Below, piece by piece: positions 19,818-30,999 of a stretch of 64,000 nt of DNA (position 1 is the stretch's first letter; the number at the start of each line of letters is the position of its first letter). The notes beneath the pieces were generated by a model, which searched no databases, was not told the origin of the DNA, and saw only the letters and a program-made list of their open reading frames with translations. Source of the stretch: Sorex araneus (taxonomy: Eukaryota; Chordata; Mammalia; Eulipotyphla; Soricidae); the NCBI RefSeq assembly GCF_027595985.1, contig NC_073307.1, forward strand, positions 45,765,094-45,829,093, written 5' to 3'. A program made the translations under genes and the position numbers.

Positions 19818-20610
19818 CTTCTGGGAATATATCCCAGGGAGGCAAAAAAAGTATAGTTGAAATGACATTTGCACTTGTATGTTCATTGCTGCACTGTTTA
19901 CAATAGCCAAAATCTGGAGAAAACCCCAGTGCCCAAGTACAGATGACTGGTTAAAGAAACTTTGTTACTTCTACACAATGGAGTACTACTCAGCTGTTGG
20001 GAAAGATGAAGTCATGAAATTTGCATATAAGTGGATCAACATGGAAAGTATGTGAAGTGAAATGAGTCAGAAAGAGGGACAGATTGCACTGATCTGTGGA
20101 ATATAAAGAAACAGAATGGGAGAAGAAACACGCAAGTATAGTAGAGATAAATACCAGGAGGTTTGCTTCATGGCTTGGAAGCCAGCCTCACATGCTGGGG
20201 AAAAGGTAGCTCAGATAGAGAAGGGGACACCAAGTAAAGGGTGTTTGGAAGACCAGCTTCAGTTGGGAGATGCATGCTGAAAATAGATTATAGACCAAAC
20301 ATAATGGACACTCAATACCTCTATTGCAAACCACAACACCAAAAAGGAGAGAAAACAAAAGGGAATGCCCTGTCACAGAGGCAGGGTAGGGTAGGGGAAC
20401 GGGGGTGGGTGTGGTGGGAGGGATACTGGGATCATTAGTGGTGAAGAATGGGCACTGGTGGAGGGATGGGTACTCGATCATTATATGACTGATCGAGTCA
20501 TATATGCAAGTCATATATACATATATCATATATCGAGTCATGTACGCAAACATGAAAGTTTGTAAGTCTGTAACTGTACCTCCCGATGATTTACTAAAAA
20601 AAAGTTTAAA
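19818..20610 (+). mobile_element. L1 LINE 3' end, with target duplication
   Basis: Starts inside ORF2 (CTTCTGGGAATATATCCCAG, then the WYIYTMEYY-equivalent region, frameshifted), followed by the L1 3' UTR. A 16-bp direct repeat with one mismatch (GAAAATGTGGGTTGAA / GAAAATGTCGGTTGAA) flanks it at 19802 and 20611. The 3' UTR contains a duplicated TCATATA stretch near 20,480-20,540. Confidence 0.88.
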
Positions 20611-20799
20611 GAAAATGTCGGTTGAATTTGGTTGATATCCGGCCCACTCAAACCTGGTGTCACTTGCTTAGTCACATGTCTATGACAGCACACCCATAGA
20701 AACCACCCAGTTCTGCTTCTCTACACTGTAGCTATTGTCAGTGACTAGTGACTATCTGTCTTCTGCACTGCTCATATTTGCTTAACTTCACGTCTGCTG

Positions 20800-21215
20800 G
20801 GTGACAAGCAACATGTGGAAACAACTGAAGGGCCCAATGACAGAGTGAATAAGGAGGATATGGGACTTACACCCAACAGAATACAACACAGCTTAATAAA
20901 TTAAATCTTGCCTTTTACTACAACACTGATAGAACTGAAAAAGGTCATGCTAAGTGATATAACAGAAAGAAAAAAATAAACCACGTGGTTTCACTAACAA
21001 TTGTTTCATAAAGAAACAAATGAAGAACGATAATATCCAATGAAAGCTCTCAGACTGGGGATAGAACTGAAAGTTCCCAAAGCAAGAAGAATAGATGAAA
21101 AGGTTCCAATATTCAATACTAAGGATAAAGGCACTTTGGTGGTGGATGTTGTGTGGTAATATTGTATTTCTAATATGTATAGACATATACAATCTTAAAA
21201 TAAATTTTATGTCAA
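20800..21215 (+). mobile_element. Old L1 3' fragment
   Basis: TACACCCAACAGAATACAAC, TGCTAAGTGATATAACAGAA and TGGTTTCACTAAC are the decayed L1 ORF2 end and 3' UTR of an older subfamily, ending in a weak A-rich tract. Confidence 0.55.
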
Positions 21216-21226
21216 TTAAAAATCTA

Positions 21227-21464
21227 TCACTGTCATCCCGTTGCTCATCTATTTGTTAGAGCGGGCACCAGTAACGTCTCTCATTGAGGGACTTATTGTT
21301 ACTGTTTTTGGCATATCCAATACGCATGGGTAGCTTGCCAGGCTCTGCTGCACGGGCTCCATACTCTTGGTAGCTTGCCGGGCTCTCCGAGAGGGGCAGA
21401 GGAATTGAACTCAGGTCGGCCGCGTGAAAGGCAAATCCCCAACTGCTGTGCTATCGCTCTAGCC
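21227..21464 (-). mobile_element. SINE, RTE-tail class, reverse
   Basis: ATCACTGTCATCCCGTTGCT at the left and GTGCTATCGCTCTAGCC at the right. Short A-rich flanks (AATTAAAAA on both sides) are a possible target duplication. Confidence 0.88.
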
Positions 21465-21479
21465 AAATTAAAAAATATG

Positions 21480-22258
21480 AAAGGTAAAATAATATAGCTG
21501 AGATGAATTTTGGTGAATTATATTTAAATAATGAACTGTGAATTAAAACCAGGTAAAAGTCAGGGATAAGCCTAAATTCGAAATGAAGTGGGCTTCTGGG
21601 ATAATTGCAGGAAAACTAGTTGTGAGAAGTAAAGAAAGTTAATTCTCAATTTTGCTAGTGAAGAAATATGTAAAATCAACACAGGAAGGAAAACAATAGT
21701 GGGAGAGGGGACTCCACAATTGTCAAGTCAGAACAATAGCATAGTTCCCCAAATAATTTTATTTTTATCTGAATAGTTTTGCTTAATAACTACAAATCTT
21801 AATTTCTCATTAGGCAGAAAATTACTCATCAAATAAAAGCTAACTTATTTCTGCATACTTATTAGATGTGCAATGCTTTCAAAACAGTTTTATAGACCCA
21901 AGCAGACATTAAGTCTTTACTGAGTAACTAAAGAAGCTCTGAGCCTCTCCTATAGGTGTCATAACTAATTATAGGTTAATCTCTGGGACCAACAGAAAAC
22001 CATATTCTTTTATATGAGTGAAACCAGCAAAACATCATGAGCAAGTCCCTGTGTATTTCAGTCCATATTTCTAAGGAGACTGAGTCTTTTGTTTCCTAAA
22101 TCCTAGAATCTGCAAAAGTAACGAGTTTTTACTAACAATGAGTTATTTACACCCCTGATCTGTAGGAAACTACTACATGCTTATAGTAGTGAGATTTAAA
22201 AAAAAAAAAAACTGGGTATTTAAGAAACATACTGAGGAAAGTTATCTTTGGTAGAAGT
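21480..22258. other. Intergenic, unannotated
   Basis: AT-rich sequence with no recognised repeat apart from a 13-14 nt A run at 22,199. No exon found. Confidence 0.35.
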
Positions 22259-22784
22259 ATGAGGGATCATTTGTATCACTTGTCGTCCTGTTGATCTTCA
22301 ATTGCTGGAGTGGGCGCCAGTAACGTCTCTATTAGTCCCTGTCATGTGCGAGTGTAGCCCAATGATATCTGCTCGCTCCAGGAACAGGAGGAGCCTCAAA
22401 TTGTTCATTCAGGGTTTTGACGAAGAAGTCTGACCATCTCGTTGGTGAGCAGCCACGTGGTTTTTTGATGTCCTGTGGAATCCAGTCGGTAACAGCTCTA
22501 GTCCAGCGGTCGTCTCTGAGTCGCATTACATGACTGGACTATCTGATTTTTGACACCTTGCCAAACAAGACAGTGTCCCTGATTCTTGACCATCGATGGA
22601 GGTTGGAACTCAGGATTCCTTCTCTCACTTGAGCGAAACATGATACTCCTAGCATGGCTCTTTCGATTCCTCTTTGGGATACCCGAATAGCGTTCTCATC
22701 CTTTTGCGTAGAGCCCAGGTCTCTGAGGTGTATGTTAGTGCAGGAAGAATGGTGGAGTCGAAAAGATGTGCCCGGGAGATCCGG

Positions 22785-23215
22785 AGCTGCCTCACACGAA
22801 GCGGACCCTCTGCTCCTAAAGACTATGATCCCAGAGGTCTTCCAACTCATTTTGGCACCCAAAGTGGCTTCTTACAGAAATGCATCTAGACTGTGAACTG
22901 AGCTAAGTTATCAGAAATCCAAAACCGTGCAGCCTTTGTCGTGGCTGCAGGAGCTCATAGAGTCTTCATTCTCAGCAATGAAAAGAAATTATTAAATGAT
23001 GCCTTTTCAGCAGGCCTGGTTGTTGGGGAAAAATTCCAGACAACAATAGTGAGTTCTCTATTGAAATATGAATGTATTCAAAATATAGAGATAATAAAGT
23101 GAAGATCATTAGCTACTTAGGTGGGGGGTTGGGAGGGGGTTATATTGGGGTTCTTGGTGGTGTAGCATGTGCACTGGTGAAGGGATGGGGGGTTAATCAT
23201 TATATGACTGAGACG
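22785..23215 (+). mobile_element. L1-like short element inserted in the RTE copy
   Basis: Contains CTAGACTGTGAACTGAGCTA, CATTCTCAGCAATGAAAAGA, AACAATAGTGAGTTCTC and the L1-like end GCACTGGTGAAGGGATGGGG. It matches the elements at 56518-57345, 57975-58618 and 61025-61914. It breaks off without an A tail at GAGACGTAAACC. The surrounding RTE sequence resumes with a short repeat of TGTGCCC. Confidence 0.75.
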
Positions 23216-23824
23216 TAAACCTGTGCCCAGAGCCGGAGGTTCTTCATCCTCTTAACCACTTCTTCAACGCTCTTGAAGGTGTTCCACACTGCTCTTTTCC
23301 TCCTGCCCAGTAATGGCACCAAGTCATTCCTCATGTTGAATTCTCGACCCAGGTACACATAGCTGCTGCATTCGGAGATGTTCATTCCATTGAGAGCAAA
23401 TGGAACATCAGGGACTAGTTCATTTTTCATAAACTTCATTTTGTTGAGATTCAGCTGCAGTCTGACCTTTCCACACTCGTGGTCGAAGTCGGCCAGTATT
23501 TGTGCCGCTTGGCTAATGTTTGGAATTATGAGAACGATGTCATCAGCAAAGTGGAGGTGGTGTAGTTACTGACCATCTATCTTCACTCCCATTCCAATCA
23601 TCGCATGATGTTCTCAGGGATGGTACTGAAGAGTTTTGATGAAATGGTGTCACCCTGCTGAACCCCTCTCTTTACGTCAATGAGTACTTCCTTGTAGAAT
23701 GGTGAGATCCTGGTGGTGAATCCATAAGATAGCTCGCGGAGGATCTTGATGTACTGAGTTTGAACACCCTGTTTGGCTAGGGCTTCGATGACCTCTTCAG
23801 TCTCAACAGAATCGAAGGCCTTCT

Positions 23825-24008
23825 TTTTTTTTTTTTTTTTTTGGAATGTTTATTTATTTATTTTTATTTTTTTAATTAGTGAGTCACCATGAGGGTACGG
23901 TCACAAATTTACCCATCTTCGTGCTTGTGTTTTCCTCATACAATGTTCGAGAACCCATCCCTCCACGTGTCCATTCTCCACTACCAATGCATCCAGTATC
24001 CCGCCCTT
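23825..24008 (-). mobile_element. L1 3'-end fragment inserted in the RTE copy
   Basis: A T run, then GTGAGTCACCATGAGGGTAC and CCATTCTCCACTACCAATGC, the complement of the L1 3' UTR. It interrupts the RTE sequence between CCTTCTT and TAAATCGACGAACATT, contiguous in the copy at 55,150. Confidence 0.85.
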
Positions 24009-24649
24009 AAATCGACGAACATTAGACAGAGCGGCATCTTGAACTCTCGAGAAACTTCAATGAGTTTGGTCACCATGTGGATATGGTCTATCATGGTGAG
24101 TCCTTTTGGTAACCTGGCTTGCTCTCATGGCTATCCTTCGTCTAGTGTTCTGCCAATCCTATTCAGGATGACTCAAGTGAACAACTTGTAGACGACGGAT
24201 AACAGGCAGATTGGGCGATAGTTGCCGATGTCATGGATGTCTCCCTTCTTGTTCAACAGAACGGTCCTGCTGGTTTTCCATTGAGATGGAACCTTGCATT
24301 CGGACAGGCAGCATGTGAAGAGCCGAGCCAGTGTATTGACAAGTACTGGAGGCAGATTCCTCAGGTGTTCAGGTCTGACCTTGTTTGGACCAGGTGCTGT
24401 ACGTGTCTTTACTGATGAAACGGCATGTCGGATTTCAAAAGGGAGGATGTTGGGAATGACATATCTATCCTACAGAATTTTGTATGTGGGCAGGTGGATG
24501 TGGCTGTCAAAGAGATCTGAGTAGAAGTCATGAATAATCCTGTTCATTGCCCTTCTGGAAGATGTGATAGATCCATCAGGACATCAGAGGGCAGTCATCT
24601 TGGTCTTGTAGTTGGCGAAGGACAGGTGAGCATAACATGAGGGATACCA

Positions 24650-25078
24650 GACTCATTTTTCTCAAAAAGAAAAGAAAGACAGAGGGAGTTTTTCATTTAA
24701 TGCAATAACTTTTATTTTCAGTCGTATTATCACCTTTGTGGGCCCTTAACTACCTGTGTACTCACCATCGATTATATCTGTATCAGCAAATCACCTTTTC
24801 TCTTAGTGTATATATATTTTCAGTTATCTGGAAGTGCATTTCCTCCTGGTTTATAGAGTCCTGGCAAATAATAGGAATTGGACTTTAATGAATGCTATTA
24901 GCTTGGGTACTGTTAATGTGTTAAATCAAAACTCAATATCATATATGATAATAATAAAATTACACATATTTCATTTTAAGATAAAAAGAATAGGGATTTT
25001 TTCATATGGCTATGTATATTTTAGGTGGTTGTGTCATAAGGAAATAAGTTTCTAATTTGGGAGGGTTGTCAAATCTGG
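24650..25078. other. Intergenic, unannotated
   Basis: AT-rich. No recognised repeat or exon. Confidence 0.35.
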
Positions 25079-25079
25079 T

Positions 25080-25218
25080 AATTCTCAAGGGCTACTCCTT
25101 GATCTTTGTTCAGGATTAGTCCTAAGAGGTAGGGCATTGTATACAATGTCAAGATGCCAACCACAGTTAGTTGCATGCAAGGCAAAGACCTAAACCTTTG
25201 TACTTTATCATTAGCCTT
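25080..25218 (-). mobile_element. Old SINE, reverse
   Basis: GGGCTACTCCTTGATC, then GTTGCATGCAAGGCAAAGAC and a decayed head. Diverged. Confidence 0.5.
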
Positions 25219-25219
25219 T

Positions 25220-26050
25220 TTAACAATAACAGTTCTAAAGAAAGATATTATCCAATTTGGTCAAAACAAACTTTTAAATATACTCATTAATCTTATAACG
25301 AAGTAACTTGAACTTTGGTATATTTTTTACTGTGTTTTTGTTTCAAAACAAAATCAAGGCTTCAGATATTTTGCCCATTTTAGACAGAGCTTTTTGTTTT
25401 CTTATTAATGAGTCTTAATAATTTTTTAAATTTTAAATCACTGTTATGACCATGTTGCCCTTGCAAACTTGTTTTCTTCCTGTGACTCCCTGTTCTATTA
25501 TGAATACTAAACAACTCCCTATAGTTGGTCCTTTAGTATTATGATGTGGCTTCTATTTTATACTGTTATACCAATTGTCTGCTTTGAAATATTCTGGGGA
25601 TGTACGAGGAGTCATATGGCTGAGAAACACTGTTTTAGAGCGTAGTTCTGTGTCATATAAGGCTGCAACTCGCCATTCAGTAGTTTACCTTTTCAAATCC
25701 ACCTGCATGTTGATTACATTTTCTTAGTAGAAGTTACTAAGAGAAATCATAAAGTTTCTTAAGTCTCACCAACTATGTCTTTTAAAAATATTTCCTTGGT
25801 CTTGGTCCTAGTAGCTGAAAGGACATCACCAAACTCAAGGTTCTACAACATTTTCTACTGTTATCTTCCGTAATTTTAAAGTTGAAATAAACTTTAAAAA
25901 TATAGATTGTTTACCAATATTCACATTAATAATAATATAAATGTATAATAAATAACCTAGATTGGTTAATTTAAAATTAACCTAAATGACATATGTTAAT
26001 TAATTAGTTACATGTTGACTTTAGACAATGTTGGGGGCTTTTTCCTGTGA
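25220..26050. other. Intergenic, unannotated
   Basis: AT-rich DNA. No convincing gene; scattered phrases may be old L1, but not enough to call. Confidence 0.3.
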
Positions 26051-26054
26051 TGTC

Positions 26055-26260
26055 TACCTGTTCCAGTATCATTTATTGAAAAAGCTATATTTTTGTCATT
26101 CAATGGCATTTTGTCTTTTGTTCAAAGTGAGTTTCTTATATATATATATGTATAATTTCTGGACTGCCCATCCTATTTCACAATTTTTTCAACTCTGTTC
26201 CAATTACTGTTACTTTATATATATTTTCAAGGAGTATTGTATCCATCTAGATTTGATCTT
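26055..26260 (-). mobile_element. Old L1 fragment, reverse
   Basis: AGTATCATTTATTGAAAAAG, TCAATGGCATTTTGTC and TTTCTGGACTGCCCATCCTA are the complement of an ancient mammalian L1 3' region. Its apparent 85-codon open frame is chance. Confidence 0.6.
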
Positions 26261-26346
26261 CAGTGTGTTGACTAACAACTTATAATACTTTTATGTCCCA
26301 TGTTTCTTTGTAATTTATAATAATTTTACTTTAAATGAGTCAAATA

Positions 26347-26515
26347 GGGGTCAGAGAGATAGTACAGTGGATAAAGCTCCTGCCTTGCATGTGACCTACC
26401 CAGGTTCATCCCCAGCACCATATATGTTCCCCAGAGCCCCACCAAGAGAGATTGCTAAGTGTAGAGTCAGCACTGCTTTAAGTGGAAGTGGCCCTGCAAA
26501 ACATAAACCAATTAA
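26347..26515 (+). mobile_element. Old SINE, A-tail class
   Basis: GGGGTCAGAGAGATAGTACA head, TGCCTTGCATGTGACCTACC, CCCAGCACCATATATGTTCC body. Diverged. Confidence 0.6.
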
Positions 26516-26815
26516 AAAGCATAAAATAATGTAAGCACCATTAACTCTAGAAATAAGAATAGTGACATGTAAGCTATTGCTTTATACTTTGCAATATATG
26601 AATACTTAAAATATTAACATATATGCCTATTATATCAATTATATTCATTTTCTTCAGAAAATCCAAATTTATTTAATTCAATACTTTTATTTTTGCATAA
26701 TTATTGGAAACATTTTACTTTAAACTCAATAATGATAGGTGTGGTAATGTTTAGTCCTTATCATCTATGATTAACCTCTCTGTTACTTTTTTTTTTGAAG
26801 GAATTGGCTCCCAAG

Positions 26816-27066
26816 ATGTGCTCAAGGGACATGAGGGCTACACCCAGAAATTCTCAGTCAGCTTGGCAGATGACTCAGTGCAGGGGACAAGAATGCTTCT
26901 ATGCTGCCTGGAACCTGCCATGTTAGAGACAACCTCAGCCGCCACGGCAATTCTCACAATGCTAGAGGACAGCAAGGGTCATGCTTGGTGGTGTTCAAGG
27001 AAATCACACAATACTGGGCATGGAAACAGTGCCTGGCATATATAAGGTATGCATACTAACCCCGGT
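26816..27066. other. Unclassified repeat-like segment
   Basis: A 92-codon frame covers it, but phrases such as GGGTCATGCTTGGTGGTGTT and GCATACTAACCCCGG look like a decayed reverse SINE. No splice or domain support for a gene. Confidence 0.3.
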
Positions 27067-27565
27067 ACTATTTCCAGGGTATCTAGCCCACATATTAGTC
27101 CTTGTAATGAACACATACCTTATGTGAATTAGCCCTTAGTATATTTCCTTTCTGAATTCCTCCATATCATTTCTATTTTAGTATCAGTTTTAAAAAGCAT
27201 AAGCATTTAGAATAAACACAATGTTGCTAATTCTTTCCTGAAGAGTGGTAGGAATTTTTATATCTGTAATATTGATCAGATAGGTTTCAATTTTCAGAAG
27301 TCTGCGAACTAACCAGTAAAAGAACCCAATCCTACTAATATTGTAAAGCCTTCATCCTTCCCCAACTCTGCCTGGTAGCACAAATGCAGATTTAGTATTG
27401 TCTCTAACTTAACCAATTCATTACCAGTCTTAGTATCATAAAAAACAGTGAAATGATATCACCAGTGCAGGTTTTATAAAATGATGCAAGAGGGTCAAAC
27501 ATATTTTGATGGGCTGGAGCATGTGCTTTGCATATAGAGGTATAGATTTAACCACTGAATTGTAT
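27066..27565. other. Intergenic, unannotated
   Basis: AT-rich. A short SINE-head-like phrase (GGGCTGGAGCATGTGCTTTG) lies at 27,512. Confidence 0.35.
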
Positions 27566-27601
27566 TTGTACCACTGGAAATGACCTCTGGAGAATCAACA
27601 A

Positions 27602-28817
27602 TCAGAAGAGGATTCAGCACGATAGAACATATCCACACAGTGACCAAACTCATTGAAGTTTCGCGAGAGTTCAAGATGCCGCTCTGTCTAACATTCATCA
27701 ACTTAAAGAAGGCCTTCGATTCTGTTGAGACTGAGGTGGTCATCGAAGCCCTGGCCAAACAGGGCATTCAAACTCAGTATATCAAAATCCTCTGAGAGCT
27801 GTATTGTGGATTCACCACCAAGATCTCACCATTCTACAAGGAAGTGATCATTGATGTAAAGAGAGGGGTGCTGCAAGGCAATACCATTTCACCGAAACTC
27901 TTCAGTGATGCCCTAGAGAATATCATGCGATGACTGGAATGGGAAAGAATGGGAGTGAAGATAGACGGTCAGCAATTACACCACCTCTGCTTCGCTGATG
28001 ACATCGTTCTCATAACGCCAAACATTAGCCAAGCGGCACAAATGCTGGCCGACTTCGACCACGAGTGTGGGAAGGTCGGATTGCAGCTGAATCTCAACAA
28101 GACGATGTTCATGAAAAACGAACTAGTCCCTGAAGCTCCATTTGTTCTCAATGGAATGAACATCTCCGAATGCAGCAGCTATGTGTACCTGGTTCGAGAA
28201 ATAAACATGAGGAATGACTTGGTGCCAGAACTGCGAAGGAGGAAGAGAGCAGCGTGGAATGCATTCAAGAGCATCGAAGAGGTGGTTAAGAGAACGAAGA
28301 ACCTCCAACTCAGGGCACATCTTTTTGATTCCACCATTCTTTCTGCACTAACATATGCCTCGGAGACATGGGCCCTACACAAAAAGGATGAGAATGCTAT
28401 TAGGGTATCCCAAAAAGGAATCGAAAGAGCTATGCTTGGAGTATCACATCTCACTCAAGTGAGAGAAGGAATCCAGAGTTCTGACCTCCATCGAAGGTCA
28501 AAATTCAGGGATGCTGTCTCTTTTGCCAAGGCATCAAAAATCACATGGGCCGGTCATGTAATGCGATTCAGAGACCACCGCTGGACTAGAGCTGTTACCG
28601 ACTGGATTCCACGGGATGTCAGAAGACCTCGTGGCCGCCCACCAACTAGATAGTCAGATTTCTTTGTCAAATCTCTGAATGAACGATTTGAGGTTCTTTC
28701 TGTTCCTGGAGCGAGCAGGTATCATTGTTTTGACTACAGTAGGTCGCAACAGGGACAAATGGAGATGTTACTGGCGCTCGCTCGAGTAAATCGAAGATCA
28801 ACAGGATTACAAGTGAT
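27602..28817 (+). mobile_element. RTE-clade LINE, truncated, with long target duplication
   Basis: Encodes the reverse transcriptase to C-terminus of the RTE protein. The 234-codon frame 27949-28653 holds CFADDIVLI (catalytic Asp pair), KRTKNL, ALTYASETWALHKK, WAGHVMRF and [18 protein letters not shown]. Stops at 27795 (TGA), 27931-27933 (TGA) and 28651-28653 (TAG where other copies have TGG, Trp) kill it. It ends ACAGGATTACAAGTGAT without poly-A. A ~31-bp repeat with one mismatch, beginning ACCACTGGAAATGACCTC, flanks it on both sides. The best-preserved RTE copy here. Confidence 0.92.
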
Positions 28818-28849
28818 ACCACTGGAAATGACCTCCGGAGAATCAACAC

Positions 28850-29560
28850 AGGAGTAGCTGCTGAACACTTTTCAGTATGATCAGAAGTTAGCAAACAAAA
28901 AATGATTCTTCAGATTGCTATTCATACTTTAAACAATTAAATGTTAAAATACTGACAAATTTCTTTGTATAAAAGGTGATTTTTTAGGACATATTCAGAT
29001 TAGAACAAGATAGGCTAAACTAATTGATATATACATTCATGGAGTTAGTAAGTTTTACTTCTGAATCTTAATAATATTGTAAACCCATGGTTCCTCAATA
29101 AAAATTAATAATAAAAACAATACATAGTTGCTAGAACAAGAAACTATTTTTGACAATGTCAAGAGTTGCAGAAATTTAAACCATTAATCCAAGAAAATTC
29201 CTGAAAATTTTCTCTCTGTTATGTAGAGGAAAAATATGATTTTTAGAAGGCAAGGATACATATATAAAGAAAAATGTAAAGATTAAGGATGTAATATCTT
29301 AATTATAATTTTAAAAAGAAAATGTTGTGATGTAGAATATTATTCAACACCCTAGCCATTGCTTTCATGTGACATAAACCATTTGAATTGAACTGAGTCT
29401 TAAGTATAAAAATGTATACAGTGATGAATGGAAAGCTTGGAACACACTTGAAACAATTCTAGAAACAATGGTTGGAAGCTTGGGCAATTGTGAGTGGGGC
29501 AAAGGGCAGTTAGAATGGAGAAGGGAACAGTATGACAATAATAATTGGAAATGATCACTC
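28850..29560. other. Intergenic, unannotated
   Basis: AT-rich, no gene. The part next to 29,560 may belong to the following L1 fragment. Confidence 0.35.
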
Positions 29561-29652
29561 TGAACAAGAACTGAGTATTGAAAGTAGGTGAAGAAATATA
29601 CATACAACCTTTCGGTATCTGTATTGCAAACCATAATGTCCAGAAGGGGGGA

Positions 29653-29705
<53 letters not shown>

Positions 29706-29895
29706 GAGAGAGAAAGAAGTGCTGCCACAGAGACAGGGAAGAGGGAAACATGGGAGGGAAACTGGGGACACTGATGGTGGGAAATGTACACATCTGAGGA
29801 GACAGATATGAAAGGATGAGTGTTGGAACGTGATATGAATAAAACCCTATCATGAATAACCTTGTAACTATCTCACTGTGGTTAAAAAAATGTTG
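29560..29895 (+). mobile_element. L1 3' UTR fragment with internal (GA)n
   Basis: CTGTATTGCAAACCATAATG (compare the 3' UTR of the L1 at 16,700), then an AG-repeat expansion, then GGGACACTGATGGTGGGAAA and an ending CTATCTCACTGTGGTTAAAA. Open frames on either strand through the AG repeat are artefacts. Confidence 0.7.
29645..29712 (+). repeat. (GA)n microsatellite
   Basis: Near-pure GA dinucleotides inside the L1 3' UTR. Explains the Ser/Leu- and Glu/Arg-rich open frames there. Confidence 0.93.
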
Positions 29896-30099
29896 AAAAA
29901 TAGAGGGAGTAACTGGATGAGGAAATGCAGTGGTTTAAAGGGAGATGCCTGCATCACCCTTTGCTCCCAGAGGGAGGAGAAGGAAAGAATTAGAATGAAG
30001 GAGAAGGGAGAAGAGATAGATGAGAATCAATGGGGACAAAGGTCACGTGCATTCAGGTACTATGGTGTTGTAAAATAATATGGATTAAAAGGCAAATAA

Positions 30100-30980
30100 C
30101 ACCACTTAAACCATGAGTGAAAATGACACATAGGAAAAATACTGCAAACAGTCTCAACTGGCGGGGATGTGGAGGAAAATGAACCTTCATCTGCTGCTAT
30201 TAGGAATGTTGTCTGGTCCAATACCTATGGAAAACAACAAGGATGATACTCAGTAAATCTCAGAATCGAGCTATTACATGACCCAGCAATTCCATTTTAT
30301 CAATCCCCAGGACACAAAAACATTCATTCAAAAGAACATATGTTATTGCAGCAATCAGTACAATAGCTAAGATCTGGAATCAAACTAGATGTCCCGTGAC
30401 AGATAAGTAGATCATGAAGATATGGTATATATACACAATGGAAAACTACACACAGCTATAAAAAGTAATGAAATCCTACAATTTGCAGCAACATGAATGG
30501 ACCTGGAAGACATCATGTTATATGAAGTAAGCTGGAAGAAGAAGAATAAACACAGGATTATATTACTTATATGTGGTATTTAGAATAACTGGATGAGGGA
30601 ACGCAATGTTTTAAAGGGGGTATGCCCAAATTAACTTTGGTCCAAGAGTATAGGGAGAGGAAAGAAAGAAACAGTGGAGAGGAGTGGGAGAAGAGACAGA
30701 TGAGAAGCAATGAGGGCCAGGCCAGGGGAGTAGTTGATGTTAAGGTGATGCTAAGGAAGGGCAGAGTCAAATATCTAAACCATTATCAACAATACTGAAA
30801 TCAAGAGATCCAAACTTTAAAAATCGAACTTAGAAAGGTGCCTGTCAAGAGGGCAGGCTTAAGGGGTGTGAAGGAAATGGGAAGGAACCTGGGAACATTG
30901 GTGGAGGGAAGTTGACACTGGTGGTGCGATCAGTGCTACAACATTGCATGTCTAAAATTTATTTATCCATAATTTTGTAA
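30100..30980 (+). mobile_element. Old L1 ORF2 end and 3' UTR
   Basis: Decayed ORF2 landmarks in order: AAACAACAAGGATGATACTC, CAGCAATTCCATTTTATC, GCAGCAATCAGTACAATAGC, ATGGTATATATACACAATGG, and the 3' UTR phrase GGTGGAGGGAAGTTGACACT. An older subfamily than the copy at 15,792. Confidence 0.7.
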
Positions 30981-30999
30981 ATCACGGTGCCTTGATTAT

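Larger units (their letters stand above)
22268..24636 (-). mobile_element. RTE-clade LINE, truncated, with two insertions inside
   Basis: Reverse orientation, 3' end at the left (TTGTATCACTTGTCGTCCTG). Segments 22268-22784, 23216-23824 and 24009-24636 read as parts of one RTE polyprotein (WTRAVTDWIPQD, AMLGVSC, NELVPDVPFALNG, and upstream AFDSVETEE). ATGAGGGAT at 22259-22267 and 24637-24645 is a likely target duplication. It carries the in-frame TGA seen in two other copies (complement at 23598-23600). Inactive. Confidence 0.85.

Noticed and set aside
27949-28653. 234-codon frame with reverse-transcriptase motifs as a possible host gene
   Set aside because: It belongs to an RTE LINE copy: the same sequence recurs three more times here, with stops upstream, a TAG for Trp at the end and target duplications.
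29365-29853. Ser/Leu-rich 162-codon frame on the minus strand
   Set aside because: It runs through an AG microsatellite in an L1 3' UTR; no domain, no splice signals.
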